64,000 nt of DNA from Balaenoptera acutorostrata (GCF_949987535.1 NC_080066.1:128382335-128446334), one strand, 5' to 3'; shown: positions 1 through 12,943, counted from the stretch's first letter. Notes: a model not told the origin generated them from the letters alone. Program-made: numbers and translations.

Positions 1-124
1 GAGGCCGCGACAGTGAGAGGCCCGCGCACCGCGATGAAGAGTGGCCCCCGCTTGCCACAACTGGAGAAAGCCCTCGCACAGAAACGAAGACCCAACACAG
101 CCAAAAATAAATAAATAAATAAAG
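1..124 (+). mobile_element. CHR-type SINE, 3' part cut by window edge
   Basis: The first 124 bases match the 3' half of the three longer SINE copies in the window (7.9, 21.8 and 54.1 kb): the gatgaagagtggcccccgc block, the agaaagccctcgcacag block, and an (aaat)n tail. The tRNA-like head lies outside the window. This is a non-coding RNA-polymerase-III retroposon mobilised by L1. Confidence 0.9.
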
Positions 125-855
125 TAAACAATGCGTTTAAAAAAAAAAAATACATTTAAAGAAGTGGTGAGCAGCATTGACCACTGGTGTCGGACTGTAC
201 TTAGTACTACGTACTTTTGCCACAACCCTGACCAAGGACACAATGCCTTCATGCTCTACCCCGACCACCTACGTTACTCCATGAGATTTACTTTATTATT
301 CTTATTGCCCCCTCATATCTTAACTCATAGTCCCTGTTTCAGTGGTGTCTAAAATGTTTTTCCCAGGTACCCACCCAAATATAAGGATTTGAGTATAACA
401 ATTTTTTGTAAGATAATCCTCAGAAACATCAGTATGAAGTAGCAAAGCAAGGCAAGGAATGGAAGCAAACCAGTATGGCACGCATTAAAAAAACAAGTTA
501 TTTCTGCAGGCATCAGGGACTTAACTCCTCTGGGCACCTCTGGAAGATCATCTGATACACTTCTCAGAATTGTGCCTCCCAAGGAACGAGGCATTTGGAA
601 TATTTATCCTCCAATGTCCATTTGTTAGTGGCTGAGGGCAGCTCCAGGGTATATCCTTCCTCAAGCACTTCCTGACATCCCCTATGAGGGCTGAAAGAAA
701 GCTCTTCAAGGCAAAAGTCACAGAGGTTTTCTGGAGTACATCAATGTAGGAATGGTGAATGCTGAGGGGACTTGGGCTGGGCATCGCACAGTCTTCTATA
801 AGTGGCCTTCCATGTACTTTCTAGGATTGAGGCCTGCTTTGCCCTTTCTTTTTTT
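125..855. other. No recognised feature
   Basis: AT-rich sequence with short open frames on both strands but no start context, splice pattern or domain. I recognise no repeat family here. Confidence 0.5.
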
Positions 856-977
856 AAATTAAACTATAGCTGATTTACAATATTGTGTTAGTTTCAGATA
901 TATAGCAAAGTGATTCAGATATATATACATATATATGTATATATGTATATATTTTTTCAGATCCTTTTCCATTATAA
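856..977 (-). mobile_element. L1 3'-end fragment (antisense)
   Basis: Read on the minus strand this is the usual artiodactyl/cetacean L1 3' terminus: a TA-rich stretch, then gcaaagtgattcag in plus-strand reading, then the run before the A-tail. The same terminus is present in sense at 22.50-22.60 kb. An imperfect (TA)n tract at 922-952 lies inside it. Confidence 0.75.
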
Positions 978-1149
978 TCCAATAACCCTTTCTTAATGAA
1001 TGTCCTATCCCTGATGCCTACTCACATTCCAACTTCCTGGACAGTCATTGTCAACACTACACTGTCTTTCTTTTGGAGTTCAGTACGTGAATCCTGACTA
1101 TAAATAGCTATAATTCTTGGCTTCCTTACTTTTGGCCATAGAGCTGAAT

Positions 1150-1462
1150 CTAGGCTATACATTCCTATAGTAGTAAGGGCATCTAGCTAACTCTGCTGGC
1201 TTGACTGTGTGTCATTCTATTCTCTTCAACTGCCTATCCCCTCTGATACTGCACCTCACAAAAATATAGTCCTTGTTTTCAGGGAGTTCACAGACTACAA
1301 GAGAATATAAGAGGAGGAAGCAAATTACTTTATGTTCCAATTTAGATATCTTCTATAAAGAAGCCTTCCATAACACTCCGAGTCATGCCAGGGTGGTCCT
1401 CCTAGGTTCTGCCAGCACCTTGCACTTTTCCTTTCAAAGCACGTACTACCTTTTCTAATTTA
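1150..1462 (+). mobile_element. L2 3' region, left part of an interrupted copy
   Basis: The stretch near 1363-1455 (gaagccttccataac, then a cysteine-type pyrimidine-rich tail) resembles the L2 3' untranslated region. It stops where an antisense L1 begins. Its continuation, ending in the L2 terminal motif (gatgttcagtataaat), resumes at about 3993. The family call is by eye and the copy is strongly diverged. Confidence 0.45.
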
Positions 1463-3992
1463 ATTTTTCATATTTTTAATAACAGTTGTATTCAGATATA
1501 ATTCACACACCATAAACCTCACCTTTTATTGTTTACAATTCAGTAGTTTTCAGTATATTCACAGAGTTCTGTGTCCATCACCATTAACTGTATAACATTT
1601 TCATCATTTCCAAAAATACCCCATATGCAGTAACAGTCACTTTCTATTTCCCCAGAACACTCCCCGCACCTGGCACCACTAATCTACTTTCTCTTTCTAT
1701 GGATTTGTCTATTTTGGACTGTCTTCTAAATGGAATCATAAAATATGTGCCCTTTTGTGTCTGGCTTCTTTCATTTAGAAGGTTTGAAAGGTTCATCTAT
1801 GTTGAGCACGTATCATTACTTCATTTCTTTTTACTACTGAATAATATTCCATTGTATACATATGCCACATCTTATTTATCCTTTCACAAGTTGGTAGGCA
1901 TTTGAGTTGTTTCTATTTTTAGAGTATTATAGATAATGCTATTGTGAACATTCATATACAAGCTTTTGTGTAAAAAGTATGTTCCAAATTCTCTTGGGGA
2001 TATTATCAAAAACGGAATTGGTGGATCATAAGATAATTCTGTGCTTAACATTTTGAGGAACCAACAACTATTTTCCAAAATAGCTGACTCATTTTATGTT
2101 TCCACCAAAAATGTATGAGGGTCCCAATATCTTACATCCTTGCCAACACTTGTTATTGTCCATCTTTTTTATTACAGCCATCATAGTGGTTGTGAAGTGT
2201 TATCTCCTTGTGGTTTTCCTTTGCATTTCCTTAATGACTAACAATGTTGCGAATCTTATCATGTGCTTGTTGGCCATCTTTATATATTCTCTGGAGAAAT
2301 GTTTATTCAAATCCTTTGCTCATTTTGTAATTGGGTTATTTGTCTTTTTTTGTTGTTGAATGTAAGAGTTCTTCATATTTTCTGGATGCAACTCACCAGA
2401 TATGTGATTTGCAAATATTTTCTCCCATTTGGAAGTTGTCTTTTCACTTATTTGATGTTGTCCTTTAAAGCACAAAAAATTTAATTTTAATAAAGTCCAA
2501 TTTATCTTTGTATTAGGTTTCTACTGCTGCTGTAACAACCACAAACTTAATGGCCTAAACCAACACAAAGTTATTATATTGCAGTTCTGGGCAATATAAT
2601 AGTCCAAATGGATATCACTGGGTGAAAATCAAAATGTTGGTGGAGCTGCACTATCTGGAGGTTCTAGGGGAGAATCTGTGTCCTTGCCTATTCCAGCTTC
2701 TTAAAACTGCATACTCGTGGTCTTGCATCACTCCAAACTCTGCTTCTGTCTTCACATTTCCTCCTCTGACTTTCCTGTGTCCTTTCTCCCCTTAAAAAAC
2801 CCTTGTGATTCTATTGGACCCACCCAGATAACCCAGGATAATCTCTCCAGGTTGAGATCCTTAACTTAATCACATCCACAAAATCCCTTTTGCCAGGTAA
2901 GGTGACCACAAGTTTGGGGGATTTGAATGTAGACATCTTTCTGGAGATGTTATTCTACCTGCCACAATTTATTTTTATTTTTTTGCCACTTGTGCTTTTG
3001 GTGTCATTTGTAAGAAATCATTGCCTAACCCAAGATCACAAAGATTTAGGCCTACGTTCTTTTAAAGAGTTTTATAGTTATAGCTCTTACATTTAAGCCT
3101 ATAATTCATTTGGCATTAATTTTTGTATATAGTATGAAAAAAAGGTTCAACATCATTCTTTCGCATATGGATATCCAGTTGTACAAATACCATAAGTTCA
3201 AAAGACTATTCTTTTCCCACAGAATTGTCTTAGCATCTCTGTCAAAAATCAATTTACCAAAATACAAGTGTTTATTACCAGACTCTATTACATTGATTTA
3301 TGCCAATAGGTCATACCACATTGCCTTGATTACTGTAGCTTTGTAGTGAGTTTTGATAGCAGTTGGTTTGAGGCCTCCAACTTTGTTCAAAGATTGTTTT
3401 GGCTATTCTGAGTCTTTTGAATTTCCATATGAGTTTTTGAATCAGCTTGTCAATTTCTGCAAAAAGGTGGTGTGGATTTTGATATGGATTTTATTGATCT
3501 GTAGATCAATTTGGGGAATATTATCATGATAACAATAGTAAATCTTCTAATCCATGGACATAAGACATTTTCCCATCTACTTAGGTCTTTAATTTATTTC
3601 AATAATGCTTTATAGTTTTCAGTATACAAGTCTTACACTTCTTTTGTTATATTTATTCCTAAGTACTTTATTCTTCTTGATGGTATTGTAAGTGGTACTG
3701 CTTTCTTATTTTCATTTTCAAATTGTTCATTGACAATGTATAGAAATGCAATTACTTTTCACATGTTGATCTTGTATCTTACAACCTTGCTGAATTCATT
3801 TATTAGTTCTAACAGTTTTTATATATGGATTCCTTAGGGGTTTCTATAAACAAAATTATGTCGTTTGCAAATATAAATTGTTTTATTTATTCATGTCCAA
3901 TCTGGATGCCTTTTATTTATTTTTCTTGCATAACTGCTCTGGCTAGACCCTAATGTTGAATAGAGTGGTAAGAGAAGATATCATTCTTTATT
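1463..3992 (-). mobile_element. Old L1 (ORF2 end plus 3' UTR), antisense, interrupted
   Basis: The minus strand carries the ORF2 C-terminal half and 3' UTR of an L1M-type element. Plus-strand landmarks include gaataatattccattgtat, ccaacacttgttattgtc, and tgctgaattcatttattag. Stops and frameshifts break the frame throughout. An antisense LTR splits the copy at 2509-2966, and it sits inside an L2. It is 5'-truncated and inactive. Confidence 0.85.
2509..2966 (-). mobile_element. Solo LTR of MaLR type, antisense, inside L1
   Basis: The L1 text breaks off at tttatctttg and resumes after gccaca. The intervening 458 bases read on the minus strand as an LTR beginning TGTGGCAGGTAGAATAA and ending near AAACCTAATACA. 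The sense copies at 50.02-50.50 and 56.52-56.97 kb belong to the same family. I would place it in ERVL-MaLR (MLT1-like); the subfamily is not assigned. Confidence 0.75.
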
Positions 3993-4105
3993 TTAATACT
4001 ATCTTAAATTATCTGTCTTCCCCATTACAATATAAGCTCGACAGTGGCTTATTTCATGGTACAGTAAATAGCTGATGTTCAGTATAAATATTTTAAATGA
4101 AAAGC
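3993..4105 (+). mobile_element. L2 3' end, right part of the interrupted copy
   Basis: It contains the L2 terminal module: cttccccattacaatataag, then a degenerate form of the 'short summary and TAG-TAGGT-CAATAAA' tail (gatgttcagtataaatattt). It directly follows the L1 boundary and pairs with the fragment at 1150-1462. Confidence 0.55.
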
Positions 4106-4184
4106 AGAATATGAAAATTGTCAAAAGAAAGATACAAATAACTAAAGTTTCAGGAGATGTAGTTATCATTTTTCAGTAGGTATA

Positions 4185-4330
4185 AAAGAATACAAACTGG
4201 ATCTTAAAGGATGAGTTGGATTTTGACAAGGTAAGATACCTTCTAGGCAGAAGGAAAGTGTAAGCAAAGGCATTTAGGGAGAAAGACATAGGGCATGATT
4301 ATGAACACTAGGTATAACTGAATATTTTAC
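4185..4330 (-). mobile_element. L2 fragment (antisense)
   Basis: Motifs such as aaaggatgagttgga, ctaggcagaaggaaagtg and gcaaaggcatt are the antisense counterparts of the L2 3' UTR block, also present at 18.5 kb. Strongly diverged. Confidence 0.45.
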
Positions 4331-5838
4331 AGAGAAAATGAAGGTATGTCCTCATTATTGTGAATTTAGTTATTAAAATGTCAAGAAGATAATACAGATC
4401 AGTTAAACCAAGAAATTTTCATATGCAGTATGTATCTTAGGATAATTATAGTAATAATGCACCAAACGGTATTTTGTAATATGTTCACTGAACACCCATA
4501 AGACAAGGAAATTTTTCCATTAGCTTAACCAAGTAATATTTTTGAAATCTGATGATTAATCAACAAATAATGATGAAATGTTAGGAAAAAGTATCAATTT
4601 AACCCAATTACAGGCTAATTTTGGAACAGGAGAGGCCATTTCATCTTTATATTAGAACTCTGATATGTCATAAGAAATGACTCTCCCCTGTGGAATCTTA
4701 TTAAATTTAGTACCAGTTTTACAAAAGAAAATTTTTGTCTCTGCTGCCTCATGGCAAAGGAAAATTGCTAATCTCTGATGTGAAGATTCCCAGGTTTGAC
4801 TGCTGAGATTGGACATCTGCCATTCATGCTCTCACACTTATTTGTTAAGGTTTGGCACCAATTCAAACAATATGAAAACTCAGTGTCATGTAAAGACAGC
4901 AGTTTAGTTAAGACCCTGCTTGATTATTTGTGTTTTGCTACTCCAAACAGTTTCTTGTGGGGAGATTTCATCAGTGACATGCATGTTTTAAATGATATTT
5001 AAAATGTAATTAAACTAAAAACACTAGTGAAATTATAGAAGTACCAGAAGTTTTTTAGAATGAAACGTATACATTTTTCAAAATAAAAAAGTATGAAATA
5101 AAATTTTATTTTTCAAAATAAAAACTATAAAATAAAAAAATTTGAAAAGTAAATTTTTCAAAAAACAATCAGTTCACCTCTTTGCCTCAGTAAGGAATTC
5201 AGTGTGGCTTGAGAAATACAGTCCTTGTACAAAGTACAATTAACTCCTAAATTAAGGCTTGCTCCCTTTCAGGAGATTCACGGTTTTGTCTAGGATAAAC
5301 ATTAGAATAAGTGTTCATACTTTTAAAGAGCTAGTTTGTTGGGACTTTGGTAAGAACCTAGATATGGGTATCCTTCTCTTTTACTTTATTCTCTCCCATA
5401 CCTCTATAATAATTTATTGGCTTTGATGACTGATTTACTCTATTTTTTATCTTAAAGTGTTAGAAAGTAAAATGTCTTGAGAGCTTGTAAATAAATTCAA
5501 CATTCCAATAAGAGGATAGGTTCTTCTACAGATTCCTCTGAAGGACCCATAAAGTTGTTTCAATCAAAAAACATAAATTAATGGAAACAGTAAGGTTCAG
5601 GTTGAGTAAAAGTAGGTTTCTGTCATTGTTTTGAAATAGACTTTTAGGTTCAGTGTCCCTCAGGGCTTAAGGAGGAAGTGCAGCCTTCTAAGTGGTCTTT
5701 GTATTCTCAGGAGTCAGATGCAGTTGTGCTCATTACTTAAACAAGGACTTGGTCTTGGTTCTTAACTGAAAGTGTAGTAGAGACAGAGCCACTCCCCACT
5801 AGGCTCTGTGCTCGCCATGAAGTTCCATGCATGCTTTT
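4331..5838. other. No recognised repeat or gene
   Basis: Unique-looking AT-rich sequence. The stretch 5069-5165 contains three imperfect copies of tttttcaaaataaaa. I see no coding signal. Confidence 0.5.
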
Positions 5839-6245
5839 TATTTTTTCAACCAATATTTACTGAATACTAATGTGTACCTAGCACTATGCTAGATGCTGAG
5901 AATAGAGTGGGTCAAGGAAGGCTCTCTGTTCTCAAGTTGCTTCTAGTGCAATGGATAAGAGAGATTATATGGTGTACATCACATTTACCTGTCTCGACAA
6001 TTTCCTCCATATCCTCCAACCTTTTGGCCTTTGTTGGTGCTCTCCCCCTTCATCTGAGAATGCCTCCTCGCTCCTCACAATTAAGACATTACCCAAATTC
6101 AAGGTCTAGCTGAATACCTAGTCTCTTTCACAAATCCCACTCCAACACATATACATGCTCTTCTAGAGCAAGGCCCATAACTTCAGCTTCTCTCACACCC
6201 TGAAAGTGCCTAACAATAAATTATGCATACTGTAGAGCCTTAATG
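5839..6245. mobile_element. L2 3' fragments in two orientations
   Basis: 5839-5955 reads as the antisense L2 end (aatatttactgaatacta, gcactatgctagatgctg). From about 5970 the pyrimidine-rich text, including aattcaaggtctagctga, fits the sense L2 3' UTR. The junction suggests two separate old copies. Confidence 0.45.
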
Positions 6246-6759
6246 ATTTTGCACATAACCAACAAGAAGAAATAACTGGGACGTTCAAAAGAAGATCCTT
6301 TAGACATTTTCAACCATGTTTCTTTGCCGATCCCTAGCACTGAAGGAACACATAAAAACTAATGTACTCGAAGAAATTTTTCAAAAAGGAGCAACCCACA
6401 CAAACTCATCCTACTATATTTTCAGTTGAATCCAAGTGAAGAATTCACTCAAGGGCATGACAGCCTAATAGAGCGAGAGGCATTAATTATACTCTCTGAA
6501 GGAGCCATCCTCAGCCACGCATATCAAATGTTCATCACCTGAAGTGAGTCAGCAAGGCAGTGCCCACACTAGGCAGAAGCAGGTAGGCATATAGAGATCT
6601 CTGTCCCTTAACTCAGTTTTTCCTCTATGATTTGGTAGTTTTCAAAGCCCTAACAAGGAAATTGACAGTCTACATGAGGTATAATGCCTTTTTTATAAGA
6701 ACAAGTCTGACTTTATAAGACTCCCCTGCTGAACAAAATAATTCAAATATTAAAAAGTA
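6246..6759. other. No recognised feature
   Basis: Unique-looking sequence; nothing with coding or repeat character that I can name. Confidence 0.45.
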
Positions 6760-7036
6760 TATCTTATATGATTCCATTTATAGGAAATTCTAAAACAACA
6801 ACAAAAATCCAACCTAACCAGTTGTTGCCCAAGGCTAAGGTGGGGGAACTGGCTGCAAAGGAAAATCAGATAATTTGGGAAGGTAGGTAATGAAAGTATC
6901 CTATATGTTGATTATAGGAGTATTTACACAAGTGCACATATTTTGTCAATACTCGTTGACCTGTACACTTCGGATACGTGAATTTTATTGTATGGTAATT
7001 ATAACTCAATAAAATTTGTTTAAAAGTTAAAAAAAA
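6760..7036 (+). mobile_element. Old L1 3'-end fragment
   Basis: It follows the order typical of L1M 3' ends: atgattccatttatagga, a G-rich segment (ggctaaggtgggggaactgg), cctgtacacttcgg, aactcaataaaat, and a poly-A run at 7029-7044. Non-coding. Confidence 0.7.
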
Positions 7037-7435
7037 AAAAAAAACCTAAAGGTCTCCAGTGTTGTACTAATAATTCTGGAGTCAAGAAGTAGAACTTGAT
7101 GAGAATTTTTAAAAATTATGCAGTTGATTCATTCTAAGAACTGAAACCTAAAACATGTGGACTTAGCTCTTCATCATCTTCCAAAAGCACTTCTGACTCA
7201 TTCTTCAAAGTCATTTTTTTGTGGCTTATTTTCTTATTTATATTTTTCTTTGATGTTTCATATGTTCAGCTCCATGGTAAAATTATTAAGCAGTTTGCTT
7301 CTGACCACCCAACCAGCTCCACTTTCAGCATCACTTTCCCTACTCTGTCTCCTCCCAGGAAACATATTCTGTCTTCTGGTTTCTCTTCGCCTCATATCCC
7401 TACCAAAAATTATTACCAATATCATCAACAACTAA
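7037..7435. other. Poly-A tail then unassigned sequence
   Basis: After the L1 A-tail the sequence is pyrimidine-rich without a family I can name. Overlapping open frames of about 90 codons here have low-complexity hydrophobic translations and no supporting signals. Confidence 0.45.
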
Positions 7436-7670
7436 TGCTTCCTGAACACAGTATTTCCCAGACATTCTGCTACTTGGATTCATTTATTTAACCTTCAAAA
7501 TATCCCTCTGAAGTATTTTGCTATAACCGTTTTTACAGATAAAGAAACTAGTCCTGTAGAGATGAGGCAATTTTCCCAACTTCTAAAAATTAGTAGGTTA
7601 CGGAGTCTTGATTCAACTCTCAATCAAGAGCCTGCATCCATAACCAATATGCTTTGGTGCCTAAGGCCAT
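7436..7670 (-). mobile_element. MIR SINE (antisense)
   Basis: The ordered MIR landmarks read antisense: ttcatttatttaacctt, tttttacagataaagaaac, gaggcaattttccc, then gattcaactctcaatcaag. Degenerate but collinear with the MIR core. Confidence 0.6.
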
Positions 7671-7874
7671 TCTATAAGAGCCCCACTCTTCATTAATTGG
7701 TAGCTACATCAAATAAAGCATTCCTGTTAATGTGTTAGTGAGTCACTGTGTTACCACACTGAGGCCACACATCCAAAATCCCATCAAGGTCTTCTTCCCA
7801 TAGAAGACTGAAATATTCTGTGAGAGATGGATGTGCTGGAATAATCAAGAGACTTTTCATTAAGAATCTGAGGT

Positions 7875-8194
7875 TGGGGCTTCCCTGGTGGCGCAGTGGT
7901 TGAAAATCTGCCTGCCAATGCAGGGGACACGGGTTTGAGCCCTGGTCTGGGAGGATCCCACATGCCGCGGAGCAACTAGGCCCGTGAGCCACAACTGCTG
8001 AGTCTGCACGTCTGGAGCCTGTGCTCCGCAACAAGAGAGGCTGCGATAGTGAGAGGCTCACACACCGCGATGAAGAGTGGCCCCCGCTTGCCACAACTAG
8101 AGAAAGCCCTCGCACAGAAACGAAGACCCAACACAGCCAAAAATAAATAAATAAATAAATAAATAAATAAGTCAGGAGCTCTTTAAAAAAAACA
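7875..8194 (+). mobile_element. CHR-type SINE, full length
   Basis: It begins ggggcttccctggtggcgca and carries an A-box-like (tggcgcagtggttga) and a B-box-like (gggtttgagcc) promoter, a body, and an (aaat)n tail. It is flanked by a perfect 13-bp target duplication, aagaatctgaggt, at 7862-7874 and 8195-8207. That marks L1-mediated insertion at an A-rich site. Open frames inside it are not genes. Confidence 0.95.
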
Positions 8195-8207
8195 AAGAAT
8201 CTGAGGT

Positions 8208-8985
8208 CATGAAAATTTTCCCTTTAAGGTTAAATTTAATAGTCATTTAAGAAAAAGCTAAAGGAATCATCCAAATAAACAAATTCTCTATGACTATTTC
8301 TCACAGATTGACTAAAATTGTCTGTTTCCACAATCAAAAAATGACATCTATGTAGCCGTCTGTCCATTTTTTAAAGAAAATATTTTAATTTTTTGCAGTA
8401 AAATTCAATAGGGAAAATATCCTAGGTGAAACTTTCTCTCTTTTTTCTAGCAAATTCACCAACACTCTTTTCCAACAATGAACTAAAAATAATAATGTCA
8501 GTAAAATATTCCAACTATAATATGACTAGCCCATGGGAGATCTTGGAATTTACTATGATCCTTCACCTTGTATCTTTACATCTCAGAAATTGAAAATTTT
8601 GAAAAATAACTTTATGTTTCCCTTTCAAAGAGATATTTTATAAATATAAAAATGACAAGTTAATAGTCGTTTGAATCAAAATGACCTTTGCTCAACACCC
8701 TTCTCCCTAATCATAATTACTATAACAACTTTAAAGCACTTTCACGTATCTTTGTTTGGGTTCAACAGCTGCTACAATGGCTTCCTCTTTAAAAATATAG
8801 TAGATTACAGTCAAAAAGAAAGTTACATATATGGAAGATTTATTTAAAAGAAAAAAAACACAGAGTCCGGACTTGCCACCTCCAGATATAATTCTTCAAG
8901 CCCTGGGAAAGGACAGATATTGATTTATTAGGACATCAAAGGTATAAAGCTTATCAAGTAATGTATCTATAAGATATAGATGCAA
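8208..8985. other. No recognised feature
   Basis: AT-rich unique-looking sequence between the SINE and the next L1. Contains several poly-A/poly-T runs only. Confidence 0.45.
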
Positions 8986-9800
8986 AGTATGCTTTAGTAT
9001 ATATTTTGTAAAAGAAAGCTTTGATAAGCACATGAAAAGGCATTCAACATCATTAGTCATTAGGGAAATGTAAATCAAAACTATAATGAGATATCACTTC
9101 ACATCTACTAGGAAGCCTACAATAAAATAAATAAATAGTGCTGACAAGGATGTTGAGAAATTGCAATTCTCATACATTGCTGGTAGGAATGTAAAATGGT
9201 GCAGCCCCTGTGGAAAACAGTTTATGGTTTCTCACAAGGTTAAACATAGAAACACTATATAATCCAGAAATTCCACCCCTAGGTATACATCCAAAATAAC
9301 TGAAAGTAGGAACTCAAACAGATACTTGTACACCAAATTTCATAGCAGAGTTATTCACAATAGCCAAAAGGTGGTAACAACCTGTGTCAATCAACAGATG
9401 AATGGATAAACCAAATGTGATACATACATACAGCAGAATATTTTTCAGCCACAAAAAGGAATGAAATTTTGATACATGGCTATAGTATAGATGGATCTTG
9501 AAAACATGCTTAGTAAAATAAGCCAGACACAGAAGTGCAAATATTGTATGATTCCACTTACAAGAAGCACCTAGAACAGACAAATTCATAAAGACAGAAA
9601 GTAGAAACAGAAAGGGGAGTTATTATTTAATGGGTACAGAATTTATGTTGGACATGATAAATTTTGAGTATACATAGTGGTGATGGTCACAAAACATTAT
9701 GAATGGATGTAATGCCATTGAATTTGTACACTTACAAATGGTTAAAATGATAAATGGTATGCTATGTATATTTTACCACAATAACAATATTTTAAAGGAA
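8986..9800 (+). mobile_element. Old L1, ORF2 C-terminus and 3' UTR (sense)
   Basis: Landmarks of the L1M 3' end appear in order: catgaaaaggcattcaacat, gggaaatgtaaatcaaaac, gatatcacttcacatct, tcaacagatgaatggata, atgattccacttacaag, and aatttgtacacttaca with the terminal attttaccacaataac. Stops interrupt the ORF2 frame throughout. Confidence 0.85.
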
Positions 9801-12800
9801 AGAAAGTTGCAATTATCTCTAGACTCTTCCCCCCCAAATGTAGTTCAGTGCATTTCTCCACAGAAACAATTAACTAGGAGAATTAACTGCCGCTAGATAC
9901 ATTATAAGAAGGGGTTATATTTAATATCTAGACAGAATATAGTTCGGTAGAAGGAATCATGAAACTGGGATGCAACACCAATAGTGTGCCATCCTCTGTT
10001 TGTTTCCCATCAGTTTATTTCACCTCCTAAACCAGATCATAAGATCACTTGGGGAAGATGTCATGTCTGTCCTCCTCTAGTATGCTTCACAATATCATTA
10101 TGCACAAGAAGGATATTCCATAACTGAGTCAATGATTTTTAACTTAAAAGGAATCTGTCAAGTCAATTCCATCTGAAACATAAAGAGACAGAAAATCTGC
10201 TAGCAGGAAAGACTGAAGTCAGTTGCAAACTAAGAAGTGCTGGTGTTTTCCATTTCATTCAAATGGCAGCAAATCAAATTACAATAATTACTGATGTCTA
10301 CTTAGGCACACAAAGAAAAGGCAATACACGGAACTCAAATCGCCGACACACAGCTGAGTATTTTGCTGCATTCAATATTTCTTTCAAGAAGTAGCAGAAG
10401 GTGGCATGTGCTTAGCGTAGGAGTCATGAGTTTTCCATTTAACTCCATCAATCAGTTTAACCCCATACAAAAGAATAGGCTCTGAAGAAGTAACTGATCT
10501 TGTTTGCCTCAATTTCCCCATCTGGAAAACACAAGGTCTCCTTCATATACTTTACAAGCTTGTGTTCTAAAATTACATTAATTTACAATTGAAACACATT
10601 TTTAAAAATAAGTTGGCTCCCACCCTCTTTCTTCACAGATAAATCAGGTGAGGAGAGGGTTAATCATATTCTCAAAATCACCTAGTTGGTTAAGGATAGA
10701 GTCAGTGCTGGGCATCAGGTCTGCTGAAGAGTTATTCTGTGTCATTATCACCTCACCCCACTGTGTTTTGAAATGAATCATAAATCTGTTTGAAATGTAA
10801 AAAATATACATAAATGAAAGTAAAGATTTAATACAGATTTAGGTGGATAACTTATTTATGTTCTGGATGTCCTCAGTAATAGTTCTATCAAAGAAGGAAA
10901 AAAAGAAATGATTTAGTTTCTAGTTTATACCATACAGAGTAAAGAACTGTAATTGAAATTTACAAGGAAATGAGATATATTTGATTTGCAGCTGTATAGG
11001 CTACATGGCTATGGTAAGTTTTCTCCTCTCTATTACTCCACATGGTTGTCCCAGGAGGACAGTTTAATACTTTACCTAAATCTTATTGAATTAATGACTA
11101 CATGGTTGCTTTTGGATGTAACAGAATTGTGTGCATACCTTCTCAAGGGCTCTCAGTAGTCTTGATTCCTTAAAGTGTCAGGCTTTGGGGACAAAAGAAA
11201 TGCATCAAAACCCACAGGTGGGGATGCTTATGGTCCATAGTCACAGCCTCAGTCACCCTTGTCCTAGTAAACTACATCAAAGATGTGAGTCTGCATGTCA
11301 GATCATGAAGAAAAGCTGGAAAGAGCCTACTTAAATTGGTGTAAATTCATCACTGTTGCTAAAAGGCAGCTTTAAGTGTCTTTTTGACGGCTGAATAAAA
11401 GCCATTTTCAAACACTGAAAAGTCATGTGAGCCGGTAAGTTTTCCCTGACTAAAGGGACAACTTTAACAAGAAATTTTAATTTGGTGACACCAGAATTAT
11501 ACGCTGTTATTACTAGCACCTTGTTACAACATGCAGAGAGATGTGTCCCAAAATGTCTACCATCTATAATATTGTATGGCTATAAAGAGTAATAATACAA
11601 GTCTGTTGTCACAAGATTTCCAAAGATAGTACAAGCTGACAGAATATTTGATATCAACACAAACAGAAATACTAGGCATTTAATTGAACAAATATTTTTG
11701 AGCACCAACTAGGTTGTAGGTTGAGGAACTCCTTTTACTCTGCAGAATAAATGTTAGTTGATACCATCAGCTAGATCTGAGGAGTCAGACAGAGGGCATG
11801 AAGAAAAACTGAAGGTCTGTAAGAGCTGCAGAGAGTAACTAGGAGAAACTGTTTGGAACAGCCTTGGTTACAGAGCAAGATCCAGGACACATCTGAGGTG
11901 AAAGGCCATGTGTCTATTGTGATAGAAATCAACACTTGTGACTTTCTCCAACAGTCCTCTGCATCCTGGATATAGAATCAAAAAAAAAAAAAAGTGTATT
12001 GATCCAAAGCAGTTATTTTTTTGGGAAGATTATAAAAGGTTAGGGAGCAAGAGTTTTAAGGTATGGCCCTTAAATTACAAAGGATGCTCACATATAAACC
12101 TATATTCTATTACTAGTCTACTAGTCTAGGATAAAACCACTCTATTCATTTTCTTTTCCACTATGTAATACTGAAACTAAATGGTTTTATAAAAAATTCT
12201 TCCTTTTAAATAAAAAAGACAGGACTCTGTCAGAATTACATACATAGTTGAGATGAAATTCAAATTTTGCTCTCAAAATTATGGGTAAAAGAGTTTTTGT
12301 TCCAGTTTCAGTGGCATCTGAGACAAGCCCAAGGGTCATGATCCAGCTACATCAGTGAATAGCACTTGGATGTGTTAGCCCAGTGTATATGTAGCTCTGG
12401 GAATGAAAGCATGCTTGTGTGTATCTGGGCCGGTACTAATAGATATTCTTTAATAAAACTTGAACTCGCTTTAACTGCAAAGAAGTCTCATGAATCCATA
12501 CAAATACAAAACTTATATTCTCTCTTTTAGCTCTGGAGTTCTGGTTTAGGCTTATTTTCCTGGAGTCACTATCTACTGTTTTAGACATGACCACTGCAGG
12601 AAATTCACTCATTTAGAAAGAACAGAAATGCCACAATTGATGCTGCATATTTAATCTAAAAAAGCTTCTGTCAGGACTGTGGAAACCTATTACTGTTTTA
12701 AATCTAAACAGAAATTATTTTTTAAATAAGTAGCACGTGTTTGGCTTCTATCTTGTACCAGCAACTTAATGTGTTTATGAAATGACCATGTTAAACAACT

Positions 12801-12840
12801 AACCAACTAACCGACAGGCACAATCACAAAGGTGTACTGT
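9801..12840. other. Repeat-poor unique block
   Basis: Three kilobases with very little recognisable repeat. A short L2-like antisense end lies near 11690-11760 (gaacaaatatttttgagcac). The part at 10255-10400, with caaattacaataattactg and less AT-biased text, looks less decayed than its surroundings and may be conserved. No gene seen. Confidence 0.4.
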
Positions 12841-12924
12841 GAGTACCAGTTATTCTAAATCCAAAGAGACAGCCGAGACCAAGAGGCCCAGCACAGAGTG
12901 AGCGCAGTAAAAGCACTAATTAGC

Positions 12925-12943
12925 GTCTGATTTTAGATCAGAC
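12925..12943. repeat. Perfect inverted repeat, 7-bp arms
   Basis: gtctgat and atcagac are exact reverse complements separated by tttag. A hairpin with a 5-base loop is possible on either strand. Short enough to occur by chance, but it lies close to the longer palindrome at 13033. Confidence 0.85.

Noticed and set aside
7735..8115. 126-codon open frame on the minus strand
   Set aside because: It lies almost wholly inside a SINE; the same peptide pattern recurs wherever this SINE occurs. GC-rich SINE bodies keep accidental frames open.
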